Of a stretch of 64,000 nucleotides of DNA, positions 26,608 through 35,736 are shown piece after piece; the first letter of the stretch is position 1, and each line of letters starts with the position of its first letter. Source of the stretch: JAJFUE01 sp039683515 (lineage in GTDB: Bacteria > Sumerlaeota > Sumerlaeia > MVZB01). The stretch is taken from NCBI GenBank assembly GCA_039683515.1, contig JBDKRG010000058.1:97576-161575 (forward strand), in the 5' to 3' direction. The position numbers and the translations under genes were made by a program. Under the pieces are notes generated by a model. The model was not told the DNA's origin, did no database searches, and worked only from the letters and a program-made list of their open reading frames with translations.

Positions 26608-29043
26608 ATGAAGCAGCATCCGAGTATTTTTCAATACGTCTTCGTGCCGGCGATCTGCCTGGTTTTGCTTCTCGGTCGGGCTGCTGCGGCCGCTCCGGCG
26701 CATCCGCATCTCTTCTACACGGCCTCGGAGGTCGCGTCGCTGCAATCCCGCATCTCCGATCCCTTCTACCAGCACATTTACGAAGAGATCATCAGCGACT
26801 GCCGGTTCGACTTCGGCCCCGGCCAACCCGTCCCGGACACGTCGCGCGTCAAGAACGCCCGCGCGATCATGAGCCACGGCACGCTCCTGCTGGTCGACCC
26901 CCTCGGCAAGGCGATCCACACCAACTACCAGTCGAACGTCCGCTTCTTCGACTACTTCAACGCCACGCTCAACATGAGCGGCTGGAGCAATTTCTTCAAC
27001 AACAACTGCCTCGATTCCAGCTTCCTGCTCATCGCCCTGTGCTACGGCTACGACATCCACTATGCCAAGTTCACGTCCACCCAGCGCGCCGACATCGTCA
27101 ACAAGCTCGCCGCCCGCGCCGACTACATCATCAGCGCCGACTTCTGCTGCATCCCCGAACAGGTCGGCACCGATATCGGCTACAAGTGGGATTACCAGGT
27201 CCTCAAGAACCAGAACCTCATCCCGCTCGGCGCGCTCGGCATGATCGCCTACACGCTCGAGGGCGAGGTCTCCGAAACGCGCCGCCAGGTGTGGCTGGCC
27301 AAGATCGACGAGATCCTCGGCACGTGGGACAAGATGGTTTCCCACGACGGCGTCTCCCACGAGGGCTACAGCTACCACGAATACATGATCCGCAGCATGT
27401 TCCCGATGCTCTACGCGCGCTCGCGCCGCACCGGCGTCAACCAGTTCACCAAGTACGCGTACTTCAAGAACCACGTCCTCTACTCGATCTACTCGTGGGT
27501 CCCCGGCGGCGACCGCAGCTTCATCCAGTCGGTCCCGTTCGCCGACTGCGACACCGGCCCCCCGTCTCCCGTCCCGACCAACCTGGCGCTGATCGCGCGG
27601 ATGCTCAAGGACGACGGCAACAAGCTGGATCACCTCGCCAACTGGATGCAGTACAAGCCGGCCGGCGGCGTTCCCAACTGCGGCTTCTACCGCGTCGAGC
27701 CGCCGCAGATCATCTGGGCCGACAGCTCGATCTCCAGGAAGTCGCCGGCCGAAATCGAGCTGCCGCTGTTCCGCTACTTCCCCGAGCGCGGCCATTTCGT
27801 GTGGCGCTCGAGCTGGGACAACATGGCGACCTATTTCACGATGATGTGCGGGCCGACCATCGGCGGCCACCAGCATCCCGAGATGGGCAACTTCGTCATC
27901 CACAAGGGGGGCGCGCCGTTCATCGCCAGCCACGGCTACAGCCGCAGCCGCCGCTGCGAGGACTACAACCTGATGCTGATCAACGGCCTGGGGCAGTGGG
28001 GCGACCGCGACGACGACGGCGGCGGCACCACCCAGCCGATGCCCTCGTCGAAATGGGCCTCGATCTATCGCGTCGTCGCCGACGACGACTACTTCGACGT
28101 GCTCTGCAACCTGACGCCGATCCAGCGCGACACGACCATCACGAGCTACACCCGCGAGTTCGTGCAGGTCCAGGGCGTCTTCTTCGTCGCCGACAAGACC
28201 CGCGTCAAGACCGGCAGCCCCGCGGCCACGTACCAGAGCATCCTGAACGCCTATTCCACGAACCACCCGCCGCTCCGGCTGAGCTCCTACAACTCGCTCG
28301 ATATCGACAGCAGCCCCACGATGAACCCATGGACCGGGACCGGCCGCACCCACAAGATCACCCCGCGCAAGAGCGGCCCGTACACCGGCTCCATGACGGT
28401 GCAGGACCTCTCCCGCCAGACCTGGACGCCGACCATCGCCAAGTCCGTCGTCAACAATGACAGTGACGACTGGGTGCAGCGCGGCTACCGGCTGACGCTC
28501 AACACCAGCGGCAACTCGGCCGACCTGTTCGTCGCGTGTTATTTCCCGCTCGACGGCAACCGCACCGTCTCGATGTGGCCCACATGGTCGGTCGGCAACG
28601 GCTTCATGATCAAGTCGGGCAGCACGGTCCGGGCGCTCGGCCTGTGGCCCGACAACGGGGCCGTCACCAATTCGTACGGCCTGACCATGACCGGCGCGAT
28701 GGGCGGCCTCGACCTCGTGGCCCCGTCCTACTGGGGCCGGGACATCAAGACGCTGCAATACAACGGCCGCACCTACGTCAGTTCCACCAACCCCGTCTCG
28801 CTCTACTGCAGGCTCTCCGAGACCGGCGCCCGGATGCGGCTCACCTCCGACAAGTCGATCTCGCTGTCGGTCTACATCCCCAACCGGGTCAAGACGGTCA
28901 AGTTCAACAACTCGACGACGACGGCCTGGAGCTGGAGCAACGGGATGCTCAAGCTGACGAGCTCGGCCAAGACCTCGCAGGTCCTCGTCGACATCACCAC
29001 CTACCCCAAGAACACCGCCGAGGCGTGGGCCCTCTACGAGTAA
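26608..29043 (+). CDS. Secreted heparinase II/III-like polysaccharide lyase
   Basis: 811 residues with a signal peptide ending ...RAAAA. The N-terminal 350 residues are an alpha-toroid-type region (ADIVNKLAARADYIISADFC, HEGYSYHEYMIRSMFPMLYA). The heparinase II/III-like core follows with GHFVWRSSWDNMATYF and GGHQHPEMGNF (His421, His423), the conserved H-x-H-x4-GNF metal and active-site segment, then a beta-sandwich C-terminus. It probably cleaves uronic-acid polysaccharides outside the cytoplasm; the substrate is not predictable. It is unrelated in length and N-terminus to the second heparinase-like gene at 38958. RBS AGAGG. It stands beside a glycosyltransferase cluster. Confidence 0.82.
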   Translation: MKQHPSIFQYVFVPAICLVLLLGRAAAAAPAHPHLFYTASEVASLQSRISDPFYQHIYEEIISDCRFDFGPGQPVPDTSRVKNARAIMSHGTLLLVDPLGKAIHTNYQSNVRFFDYFNATLNMSGWSNFFNNNCLDSSFLLIALCYGYDIHYAKFTSTQRADIVNKLAARADYIISADFCCIPEQVGTDIGYKWDYQVLKNQNLIPLGALGMIAYTLEGEVSETRRQVWLAKIDEILGTWDKMVSHDGVSHEGYSYHEYMIRSMFPMLYARSRRTGVNQFTKYAYFKNHVLYSIYSWVPGGDRSFIQSVPFADCDTGPPSPVPTNLALIARMLKDDGNKLDHLANWMQYKPAGGVPNCGFYRVEPPQIIWADSSISRKSPAEIELPLFRYFPERGHFVWRSSWDNMATYFTMMCGPTIGGHQHPEMGNFVIHKGGAPFIASHGYSRSRRCEDYNLMLINGLGQWGDRDDDGGGTTQPMPSSKWASIYRVVADDDYFDVLCNLTPIQRDTTITSYTREFVQVQGVFFVADKTRVKTGSPAATYQSILNAYSTNHPPLRLSSYNSLDIDSSPTMNPWTGTGRTHKITPRKSGPYTGSMTVQDLSRQTWTPTIAKSVVNNDSDDWVQRGYRLTLNTSGNSADLFVACYFPLDGNRTVSMWPTWSVGNGFMIKSGSTVRALGLWPDNGAVTNSYGLTMTGAMGGLDLVAPSYWGRDIKTLQYNGRTYVSSTNPVSLYCRLSETGARMRLTSDKSISLSVYIPNRVKTVKFNNSTTTAWSWSNGMLKLTSSAKTSQVLVDITTYPKNTAEAWALYE

Positions 29044-29072
29044 ACGCAGCCATCCCCCCCAAGACAGCCACA

Positions 29073-29098
29073 GGCCCCGGCTCAGGCCGGGGCCTTGT
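29073..29098 (+). terminator. Terminator after the first heparinase-like gene
   Basis: GGCCCCGGC-TCAG-GCCGGGGCC followed by TTGT; the T run is short. The remaining gap to 29258 shows no gene. Confidence 0.55.
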
Positions 29099-29258
29099 CG
29101 TCGCCGGTGATTGTCGGCGGAATCGACTAAAGCGTTTTTGGCAATCTTGCCTGCGACCCAACACGAACGGCTCTGCCCGCTTCAGCGCGCTTCATGATTC
29201 CGGCTTCAGCCCTCTTTCATCTTGTAGCCATGATTTATTAAAATTCTCCGGGGCGCCA

Positions 29259-30803
29259 TCACGGCGCGCCGACCTGCTCGAGCCATTCGCTGTCCGTGGG
29301 CGAACTGATCCATACGAGCAGCGTGACGGAACCCGAAACCTTGACTCGCCGAAAATCCAGGACCGTGCCCACCTTGCGCATATCCTTGAGCGTCTCACGC
29401 ACCGGCGCCCGCGTGTGATACAGCACGCAGAAGCCGCGCCCCCCGGGTTTGCTGTGTTTTTTGACCTCGGCTGCGATTTTGTTCCTGTCCATCTCGTCGC
29501 GATTGATCCCGACGATCTCGTTCTTGAATCCCTCGCGCGCGAACATCCACTTGGGCAGGCGGATTTGCGAGATGAGCACGGTGTCCTGCGGCCGGCTCGA
29601 TGCGGCGATCCAGCGGATCGTTTCCCTCAACATCTCGCCCGGGCTGATGCCGACCAGCACGGCCTGAATCATCAATAGCGCCGCGCCGGCCGTGGCCAGC
29701 GGCCGCAGCCGCCGATCGTCCCAGGCCGCGCTCACGTACACCGCGAGGCAGACGGCGCACGGGATCGCGTACGTCGCCACGTACCGCACCGGCCCCTGGT
29801 GATTCTTGAACCCGATGCAGAACGCGAAGAAGCAGATCGGCATCCCGGCGAGCAGGACGGCCAGCAGCCGCCACGCGCGCTTGCGGCCGGTCGCGATCAG
29901 GATCCGCCGGCTCCCGATGATCGCGATCACGAGAAAGACCAGCAGCAGCGCGAACAGCACGTTCAGGAACGACCCGATGCGCATCGAGAGGGAGTTCATG
30001 TTGCCCAGGATGGTTTCCGCGAAATTCGCGAGCATCCCGCCCAGTTCCGGCTCCGACGTTTTCGAGATGCTTTTATGGCCGGCGATCCGGATCAGGAACG
30101 GGATCGCCGTCGCCCAACCCGCGAGAATCGGCCACGCGGCGATCGCCGCGCCGAACTCCCGTTTTTCACGCCGCGCCTCGGCCGCGATAAAAATAGCGGT
30201 CAGCACGATCACGAGGTGGGCGCTGGCGTGGATCCACGCCACGAACGCCGTCATCGCGGCCAGCGCCAACCCGCGCCGCCCGCCGGGCCGCTCCATGTAG
30301 CGCATGGCCAGCCACAGCATGGCGTTGACCGCCGCCGTCAGGAACATCATGTAGCGGTACTCGGTCCCGATCAGCAGCCAGTACGGCATGAACAGCGCCA
30401 CCAGCCACAGCGCCGGCAGGGCCCGCCTCAGCCGCAGCGACAGCGCGAACCCGGTGAGCGTCAGGATGTTGATCGCCGCCATCAGCGCCGACGTGAACCT
30501 CAGCGCGTGTTCGGAGCCCTTGTTCCACAGCAGCAGCTTGGCGTAGATGAAGTAAACCGGCGAATGGCCGGCGTCGAGCCGTTCCGTGACCAGCGCCCCG
30601 TAATCGAACTGCGTGGATTTGAGCGTGATGTATTCGTCGAGCCACAGCCCCCGGCAGTCCGCGAGGCTCATGCAGGACACGAACGCGGCGACGGCCACGA
30701 TCGCCGCCCACCGCCAGACGTGGCGCGGGCCGTTCCCGTCGTCCAAACGGAGCGATTCGTTTGGCGGGAAGATCCAACGCGAGATCTGTTGCCAAAGCCG
30801 CAT
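29259..30803 (-). CDS. GT-C fold membrane glycosyltransferase (ArnT/PMT-like)
   Basis: 514 residues with about ten transmembrane helices. The first extracytoplasmic loop has CRGLWLDEYITLKST, the acidic D-E site of polyprenyl-phosphate-sugar-dependent transferases, and DAGHSPVYFIYAKLLL follows as in that family. It probably adds a sugar from a lipid-phosphate donor on the outer face of the membrane. A soluble tail of about 100 residues ends the protein. It starts three bases after the upstream GT4 gene, so it is the last gene of a three-gene operon. Confidence 0.85.
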   Translation of the reverse strand: MRLWQQISRWIFPPNESLRLDDGNGPRHVWRWAAIVAVAAFVSCMSLADCRGLWLDEYITLKSTQFDYGALVTERLDAGHSPVYFIYAKLLLWNKGSEHALRFTSALMAAINILTLTGFALSLRLRRALPALWLVALFMPYWLLIGTEYRYMMFLTAAVNAMLWLAMRYMERPGGRRGLALAAMTAFVAWIHASAHLVIVLTAIFIAAEARREKREFGAAIAAWPILAGWATAIPFLIRIAGHKSISKTSEPELGGMLANFAETILGNMNSLSMRIGSFLNVLFALLLVFLVIAIIGSRRILIATGRKRAWRLLAVLLAGMPICFFAFCIGFKNHQGPVRYVATYAIPCAVCLAVYVSAAWDDRRLRPLATAGAALLMIQAVLVGISPGEMLRETIRWIAASSRPQDTVLISQIRLPKWMFAREGFKNEIVGINRDEMDRNKIAAEVKKHSKPGGRGFCVLYHTRAPVRETLKDMRKVGTVLDFRRVKVSGSVTLLVWISSPTDSEWLEQVGAP

Positions 30804-30806
30804 CGC

Positions 30807-32276
30807 TCAGCCCTTGTCCGAAAGAATCTCGCGGTAGAACGCAAGCATGTTGTCGGCGGTCTTCTGCCAGCGGCGGCGCGCCGCGGCCTCGCGCCCGCCC
30901 TCGCCGATCCGCCGCGCCAGCCCGGGGTCGGCCAGCAGTTCCTTGATTCGCATGACGAGGGCGTCGACGTCCTGCGGCGGATACAGCACGCCGCTCGCGC
31001 CGTCCTCGACCATCTCCCGGTGCGGCTTGATGTCGGTGCAGACGACCGGCACCCCCTCGACCTGGAACTCGAGGACGTTGAGCCCGAGCCCTTCGAGCAC
31101 CGACGTCGTCACGCCGATGTCCACGTGCGGGAGCATGCGCGGCGCGTCCGGCACGCTGAACAGGAATTCGCCCTCATGCGGCTTGATCATTTCGTTGAAC
31201 AGCCGCCGCATCGCGCTCGAGTATTTCGGCTTGGCGCTGTAGGCCATCAAGCAAACAAAAATCGGCGCGCCCTCGTCGAGGAGCCTGCGGCATGCGCTCA
31301 GGAAATCGATGATCCGCTTGTGCGGCACGATGTGGCTCAGCATGGCGACGACGCGCCGCCCGCCGGCCGCCTCGACCAATCGCTCCGGCAGCCGGTCGGC
31401 GTTGGAGACCGGCGGCGTGATGTCGTCCGAGCCGTCCTCGATCAGCGCGATCGGGTGTTTCATCCCGCCGAGCCACTCGTCGCCGGCGTCCAGGATCGTC
31501 CGCGAGCAGGCGATCAGCCGCGACCGCCGCAGCGCGTGGCGCGTCACCTCGACCAGCGGCACGGAGATCGACTGCTGGCGCTCGTTGTAGTCGTTGTGCA
31601 GGTGCACGCAGACCGTCGCGCCCCCCGCCCAAGCCGACATGATCCTCGCCACCGGCGCCAGCTGCGGCTCGTGCAAATGGATGATATCGGGCCTGAACCG
31701 CCGCGCCGTCTTCGCCGCCTTGAAGATCGCCTTGAGCATCTTGTAGTTCAGGACCTTGGGGAACAGGTTCAGCCTGCGCGGGATCAGCTCGATGTTCGGC
31801 CGGCGCTGGATTTCGGGAAGCTCGCCGATCTTTTCCTGGAACAACAAAACCCCGTTGCGGGTCTCGCCCGACATCCGCAGCAGCGTCTGCAGGCAGACTT
31901 TCGCGACGCCCCCCTGCGTGATCCACGACGTGATCCGCAGCACGCGGATCGGCTCGCCCGCCCCGCGCCGCCGCTTCATCGGCAGCTTCAGCGGGCTCAG
32001 GGCGTAATACAGCCCCTTGTACGCCCACAGGCAAAGTATATGCGAAAAATCGAGCTTCCTGATCAGCGCCTCGGGGGCGACGTCGACGCCGGAGAGCTCA
32101 TCGTACGCGGTGTACATCTTGACCTTGCGCAGCTCCGACTCGATCGTCCGCTCGTATTCGGCCAACTCGTCCTCGCTCAGCAGCGCGCGGAACACGCGCC
32201 GGGTCCAGGCCGTCCCCTTCCTGGCCTTCCTGATCTCGTCGATCTCGCGTCCCGTGCGGGCCGTCTTGGCGCTCAT
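30807..32276 (-). CDS. Glycosyltransferase family 4 (GT-B), with N-terminal helical extension
   Basis: 489 residues. The open frame continues upstream, but the ATG at 32276 overlaps the previous stop by four bases (ATGA). Residues 1-110 are a basic helical extension not normal in GT4 enzymes. The GT-B fold follows: VLRITSWITQGGVAKVCLQT, a central HLHEPQLAPVAR, and the donor-site E-x7-E in SVLEGLGLNVLEFQVEGVPV. It uses a nucleotide sugar in the cytoplasm to extend a glycan. It is the second gene of the operon. Confidence 0.88.
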   Translation of the reverse strand: MSAKTARTGREIDEIRKARKGTAWTRRVFRALLSEDELAEYERTIESELRKVKMYTAYDELSGVDVAPEALIRKLDFSHILCLWAYKGLYYALSPLKLPMKRRRGAGEPIRVLRITSWITQGGVAKVCLQTLLRMSGETRNGVLLFQEKIGELPEIQRRPNIELIPRRLNLFPKVLNYKMLKAIFKAAKTARRFRPDIIHLHEPQLAPVARIMSAWAGGATVCVHLHNDYNERQQSISVPLVEVTRHALRRSRLIACSRTILDAGDEWLGGMKHPIALIEDGSDDITPPVSNADRLPERLVEAAGGRRVVAMLSHIVPHKRIIDFLSACRRLLDEGAPIFVCLMAYSAKPKYSSAMRRLFNEMIKPHEGEFLFSVPDAPRMLPHVDIGVTTSVLEGLGLNVLEFQVEGVPVVCTDIKPHREMVEDGASGVLYPPQDVDALVMRIKELLADPGLARRIGEGGREAAARRRWQKTADNMLAFYREILSDKG

Positions 32277-33505
32277 CGCTCGCGGCTCCAATCGAGGACG
32301 CGCCGCGCCGTCGCCCGCCACGTGTGTTTTTCGGCGAGCGCGTAGGCGGCCTCGGCCCTCCGGCGCGCCCCCTCGGGGTCGTCGTGGATCTTGAAGATCG
32401 CCTCGGCGAGCGATTGCGGGTCGGCCGCCGCGTGCAGCAGCCCCGTCTCGCCGTCGGTCACGATGTTCGGGATGTCGCCCCACCGCGACGCGACGATCGG
32501 GATCTTCATCGCCATGTATTCGTAGAGCTTCATCGGGCAGTTGTACTGGTTGACTTCGCCCTCGTACGGCGCGGCGCAGGCGGCGCACTCGGCCAGCCGT
32601 TTGGGCACCTTCTGGTGGTCGATGATCCCGGTGAACTCGACCGTGTCGCCGAGGTCGAGCGAGGCCGCGAAGCTCTTGACTTCCTCGAGCCGCTGGCCGC
32701 CGCCGATCAGCAGCAGCTTGAAGTTCGGGATCCGCTCGCGCGCGATCTTCGCCGCGCGCAGCAGCGTCTCCATCCCATGGTAGCCGCGCATCGAGTTGAC
32801 CGCGCCGACCGTGAACCGCCCGTTCGGCTGCGGCTCGGCCGGGTGGAACAGATCCAAATCGACCGCGTTGGGCGTCACCACGATTTTGTCCGGCTCGATC
32901 CCGTACTCGACGATCTGTTCCTTGATCTCGGCCGAGACCGGCAGGATCTTCCTCGCGGCCTCGTAGATCCCCTTTTCGATCCGCCGCGTGAGCCCCGCGA
33001 ACGCCAGCTCGCCGCGGTCGGCCTTTTCGATCGTGAAGACCGCGTTGACCTCGAGGAACATCGGCACGCCCAGGTGCCGGCTCAGCTTGGCCGCCGGCCA
33101 CGCGAACCACGAGCTGCGCGCGTAAATCAGGTCCGGCCGCCGCTTGCGGCACCCGCGCCGCGCGTGCCGGTAAAAGTCGCGCTGCCACAGCAGCCACCCG
33201 ACGGCGATCATCCAGTTGGGCGCGTCGGGGTGCCCGGTCACGAAATGCCTGAGCCACCATTTCGTCAGCCCCGACTGGTGCACGACGTGCGCCTTGAACG
33301 TCCCGGTCTCGGGCTTGCCCTTGCCCGCGCGCATCGTGTAGATGTCGACGTCGCACCCCTCGGCCGCGAACGCGCGGATCATGCTCCGGGCGTGGATCGA
33401 CGACCCCTTGCGCGAATCCCACAGGCCGATCCCCGCGTCGGGCAGCAGATACGCCACCCGCGGCCGCCTCATTTTCTGGTTCATGTCCGGAGCGTCATTG
33501 GTCAT
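32273..33505 (-). CDS. Glycosyltransferase family 4 (GT-B)
   Basis: 410 residues. N-terminal acceptor domain with GIGLWDSRKGSSIHARSMIR, hinge VTPNAVDLDLFHP, and donor domain with CPMKLYEYMAMKIPIVASRW and IVTDGETGLLH. These are the usual GT4 landmarks (for example in capsule or O-antigen assembly). First gene of the operon with the 30807 and 29259 genes; GGGGAA precedes the ATG. Sugar and acceptor unknown. Confidence 0.9.
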   Translation of the reverse strand: MTNDAPDMNQKMRRPRVAYLLPDAGIGLWDSRKGSSIHARSMIRAFAAEGCDVDIYTMRAGKGKPETGTFKAHVVHQSGLTKWWLRHFVTGHPDAPNWMIAVGWLLWQRDFYRHARRGCRKRRPDLIYARSSWFAWPAAKLSRHLGVPMFLEVNAVFTIEKADRGELAFAGLTRRIEKGIYEAARKILPVSAEIKEQIVEYGIEPDKIVVTPNAVDLDLFHPAEPQPNGRFTVGAVNSMRGYHGMETLLRAAKIARERIPNFKLLLIGGGQRLEEVKSFAASLDLGDTVEFTGIIDHQKVPKRLAECAACAAPYEGEVNQYNCPMKLYEYMAMKIPIVASRWGDIPNIVTDGETGLLHAAADPQSLAEAIFKIHDDPEGARRRAEAAYALAEKHTWRATARRVLDWSRER

Positions 33506-33617
33506 CGCAAATTCCCCATCAAAGAAAATACGGGCTCAACGCCCAAATGAGAAATGAAAAATCATATGGTTTGGCTCGGGAGTCCCGACTTCAGGCGGAA
33601 TATCAATTTTCCCAGTG

Positions 33618-34862
33618 TCAGTCCGTGCCCGTCCGTGCCCGTCCGTGCATCCTCTCCGCCAACCTCGCCACCCTCTGCGCTCGCTTCGCGTATTCCAGCC
33701 CCTCCGCCATCTTCAGCCCGTTGCCCGCGATCTTCTCCCTCAGCCCCTTATCCCCGGTCAGCCGCTTCATGGCCTCGCCCAACGCCGCCGCGTCGTCGGC
33801 CTTCACGATCAGCGTTTCGATCCCGTCCCGCGCCAGCCCCGTGACGCTCGGCACGTCGCTCGCGATCGCCGGCACCCCGGCCGCCATCCACTCGATGAGT
33901 TTGAGCGGCGAGGCGAACTGCCGTTTTTCCCGGCCGCATCGCCGGCTGATCGGCGCCAGCCCGATCCCGCAGCGCCGCATCTGGCCGCGCACGCGCGCCG
34001 GCTCGACCCGCCCGCCGAATTCGACCCGCTCCGCCAGCCCCAGTGCCTCGACGCGCCGCTTCATTTTCTCCACGTACGCCTGTTCGCCAGGCCCGAGCAG
34101 CAGCATCCGGCCAGTCCCGACCCGCGCCAGCGCCTCGAGCGCGGTCTCGACGCCGTTCTCCGGCGCGATCCCGCCGATATAGCCGAACTCGAACTCGACG
34201 CGCCTCTCTGCCAGCGCATCCGCCGGCGCATCCGGCGCCACGCAACCCGACGGGAAGAATTCCGCCGCCCCCTGATACCCGGCCGCCTTGATCAGCCGTT
34301 CGTGATCGCGCGCGGCATACAGGATCCCGTCGGCATACGCCACCCGCGCCATCTCCTCCCGGTGCCACTTCCGCAGCCGGTCGACGGCTTCTTTCAGCGG
34401 CGCGCCCTTTGCCCGGCGCCGCCATCCGCGCCACAGCTGCGCCGACTCCGGGTATTGCCACTCGAGGACGAGCCGCGCCCGTCCCATGAACGGCAGCGCC
34501 GGCCGTCCCGTCCGAAGCTGTTCGAGCACCAGCGGCGACCGCGTGAGGATCAGCTCCGGCGCCCCGGCCGGGCTCATCCACCCGCGCGTCAGGTTCGTTA
34601 CCCGCTGCGTCGCGCCGAAGAACGGCGTTTTCTTTTCGAGTTTTTCGCCGCGCGGCTCGTACCCGATAAAAAACAAGCCCTCGGGCGGCTCCGCCCCGAA
34701 ATTTTTCCGGTACCACTGCGCCGCGTTCCCCGGCGTGTGCCACAGCAGCACGCGATGCCCGAGCCCGGCCAGTGCCGCCGCCGTGCGCGTGTTCTGGATC
34801 GAGCTCGCCCGCGGCGCCCCCGCCGTTTCCATCGCAATGCTTGTGATCATCCAGATATTCAT
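33618..34862 (-). CDS. Glycosyltransferase family 4-like; C-terminus encoded by a decamer repeat
   Basis: About 414 residues from MNIWMITSIAMETAGAP; a GTG at 34883 would add seven residues. Donor-domain landmarks are FGYIGGIAPENGVETALEAL, GRMLLLGPGEQ and SPLKLIEWMAAGVPAIASD. The last ten residues (MHGRARTGTD) and the stop are written by the intergenic decamer repeat, so the natural C-terminus was probably altered by repeat invasion. It is a separate unit 112 bases upstream of the three-gene operon, on the same strand, and presumably serves the same glycan. Confidence 0.85.
   Translation of the reverse strand: MNIWMITSIAMETAGAPRASSIQNTRTAAALAGLGHRVLLWHTPGNAAQWYRKNFGAEPPEGLFFIGYEPRGEKLEKKTPFFGATQRVTNLTRGWMSPAGAPELILTRSPLVLEQLRTGRPALPFMGRARLVLEWQYPESAQLWRGWRRRAKGAPLKEAVDRLRKWHREEMARVAYADGILYAARDHERLIKAAGYQGAAEFFPSGCVAPDAPADALAERRVEFEFGYIGGIAPENGVETALEALARVGTGRMLLLGPGEQAYVEKMKRRVEALGLAERVEFGGRVEPARVRGQMRRCGIGLAPISRRCGREKRQFASPLKLIEWMAAGVPAIASDVPSVTGLARDGIETLIVKADDAAALGEAMKRLTGDKGLREKIAGNGLKMAEGLEYAKRAQRVARLAERMHGRARTGTD
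33619..33650. repeat. Decamer tandem repeat inside the 3' end of a coding region
   Basis: Three perfect units GTCCGTGCCC, GTCCGTGCCC, GTCCGTGCAT (33621-33650) lie within the last codons of the minus-strand glycosyltransferase. Confidence 0.92.
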
Positions 34863-34948
34863 TGAGAATGCCGCGATCCTCACTTACGCTCGGCTTACTG
34901 AATGACACTAGCAAATCCGCAACCCGATGGAATCAGGAAAGTGGGAAC

Positions 34949-35722
34949 GTGGCCGGCACCCGGGCAAAGCAGGTCCTCATCAAGTGGGGCGAGGGGATCG
35001 TCTTCCTGGCCGCGATGGCCGGCGTTCTGCTGTACAGGCATTTCAACATCCCGCCGAGCGGGGGCGAGACCTACGCCGCCTGGTGGGCGGGTTTGCTGAT
35101 CGGCGGTGTTGTGTTTTATTGTGCGTCCCACGGGTTCCCTCTGCGATGGATCGCGCTGCTTCTTGTCCCCATCGCCATCGCGTATGAAATACTGCTGATG
35201 TATTTCGACATCAAAATATTCGACATGGTTTTTGCGCTCCTCTGCGGGCTGGTCGTGTTCATCAATGAAATACGCAAGACGTCGCGCGGCGAGCGCATTT
35301 TTACGTTTTCGGTGATCTCGATCATGCTGTTGATCTTGATTCCGATCTCGATCATGCAGGCTGGCCAGATTTCGTGGGTGCGCGAGCTGACGCACCTGGA
35401 CCCGGCGGCGGTCAAGGCCATCACCATTTCAAATGACGACGCGGACGGCAGGACGATCGTGATCACCGATCAGCCGACCATTCGGGCGTTCTGCCGTGCG
35501 CTTGCGAATACCTACCCGTATTCGCCCGAAAAAGAAGACATTCACCGCGCCTGGACCTGCCTGATCGAGACCCCGGCGCGGAACTATCGATTCCGGCTGG
35601 GCAAGGGCAATCGTCGCAATCCGAACGCGGTCTGGATCGAACTGCCCCGCCATTCCATTTACCAGAACCTCGATCTCTATCCGGTTGTGCAGGCCGGGCT
35701 GCCGCAGCCACTGTGGAAATAA
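34949..35722 (+). CDS. Hypothetical inner-membrane protein
   Basis: 257 residues from a GTG with AGGAAAGTGGGA upstream; an in-frame ATG at 34862 would overlap the divergent gene's start. About five membrane helices lie in the first 150 residues (IVFLAAMAGVLLY, WAGLLIGGVVFYCA, WIALLLVPIAIAYEILLMYF, VFALLCGLVVFI, VISIMLLILIPISIM). A soluble domain of about 100 residues ends it (AVKAITISNDDADGRTIVI). No family recognised. It is 14 bases upstream of the SUKH gene, so the two are probably one operon. Confidence 0.65.
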   Translation: MAGTRAKQVLIKWGEGIVFLAAMAGVLLYRHFNIPPSGGETYAAWWAGLLIGGVVFYCASHGFPLRWIALLLVPIAIAYEILLMYFDIKIFDMVFALLCGLVVFINEIRKTSRGERIFTFSVISIMLLILIPISIMQAGQISWVRELTHLDPAAVKAITISNDDADGRTIVITDQPTIRAFCRALANTYPYSPEKEDIHRAWTCLIETPARNYRFRLGKGNRRNPNAVWIELPRHSIYQNLDLYPVVQAGLPQPLWK

Positions 35723-35736
35723 CGGAGGCCCCCTCG

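Noticed and set aside
30807..33422. 871-residue open frame on the minus strand
   Set aside because: The first half is a shadow frame of the upstream glycosyltransferase; the real gene begins at 32276.
34902..35187. Alternative + strand starts at 34902 and 34927
   Set aside because: They lie in other frames and end early; the membrane protein frame starts best at 34949.
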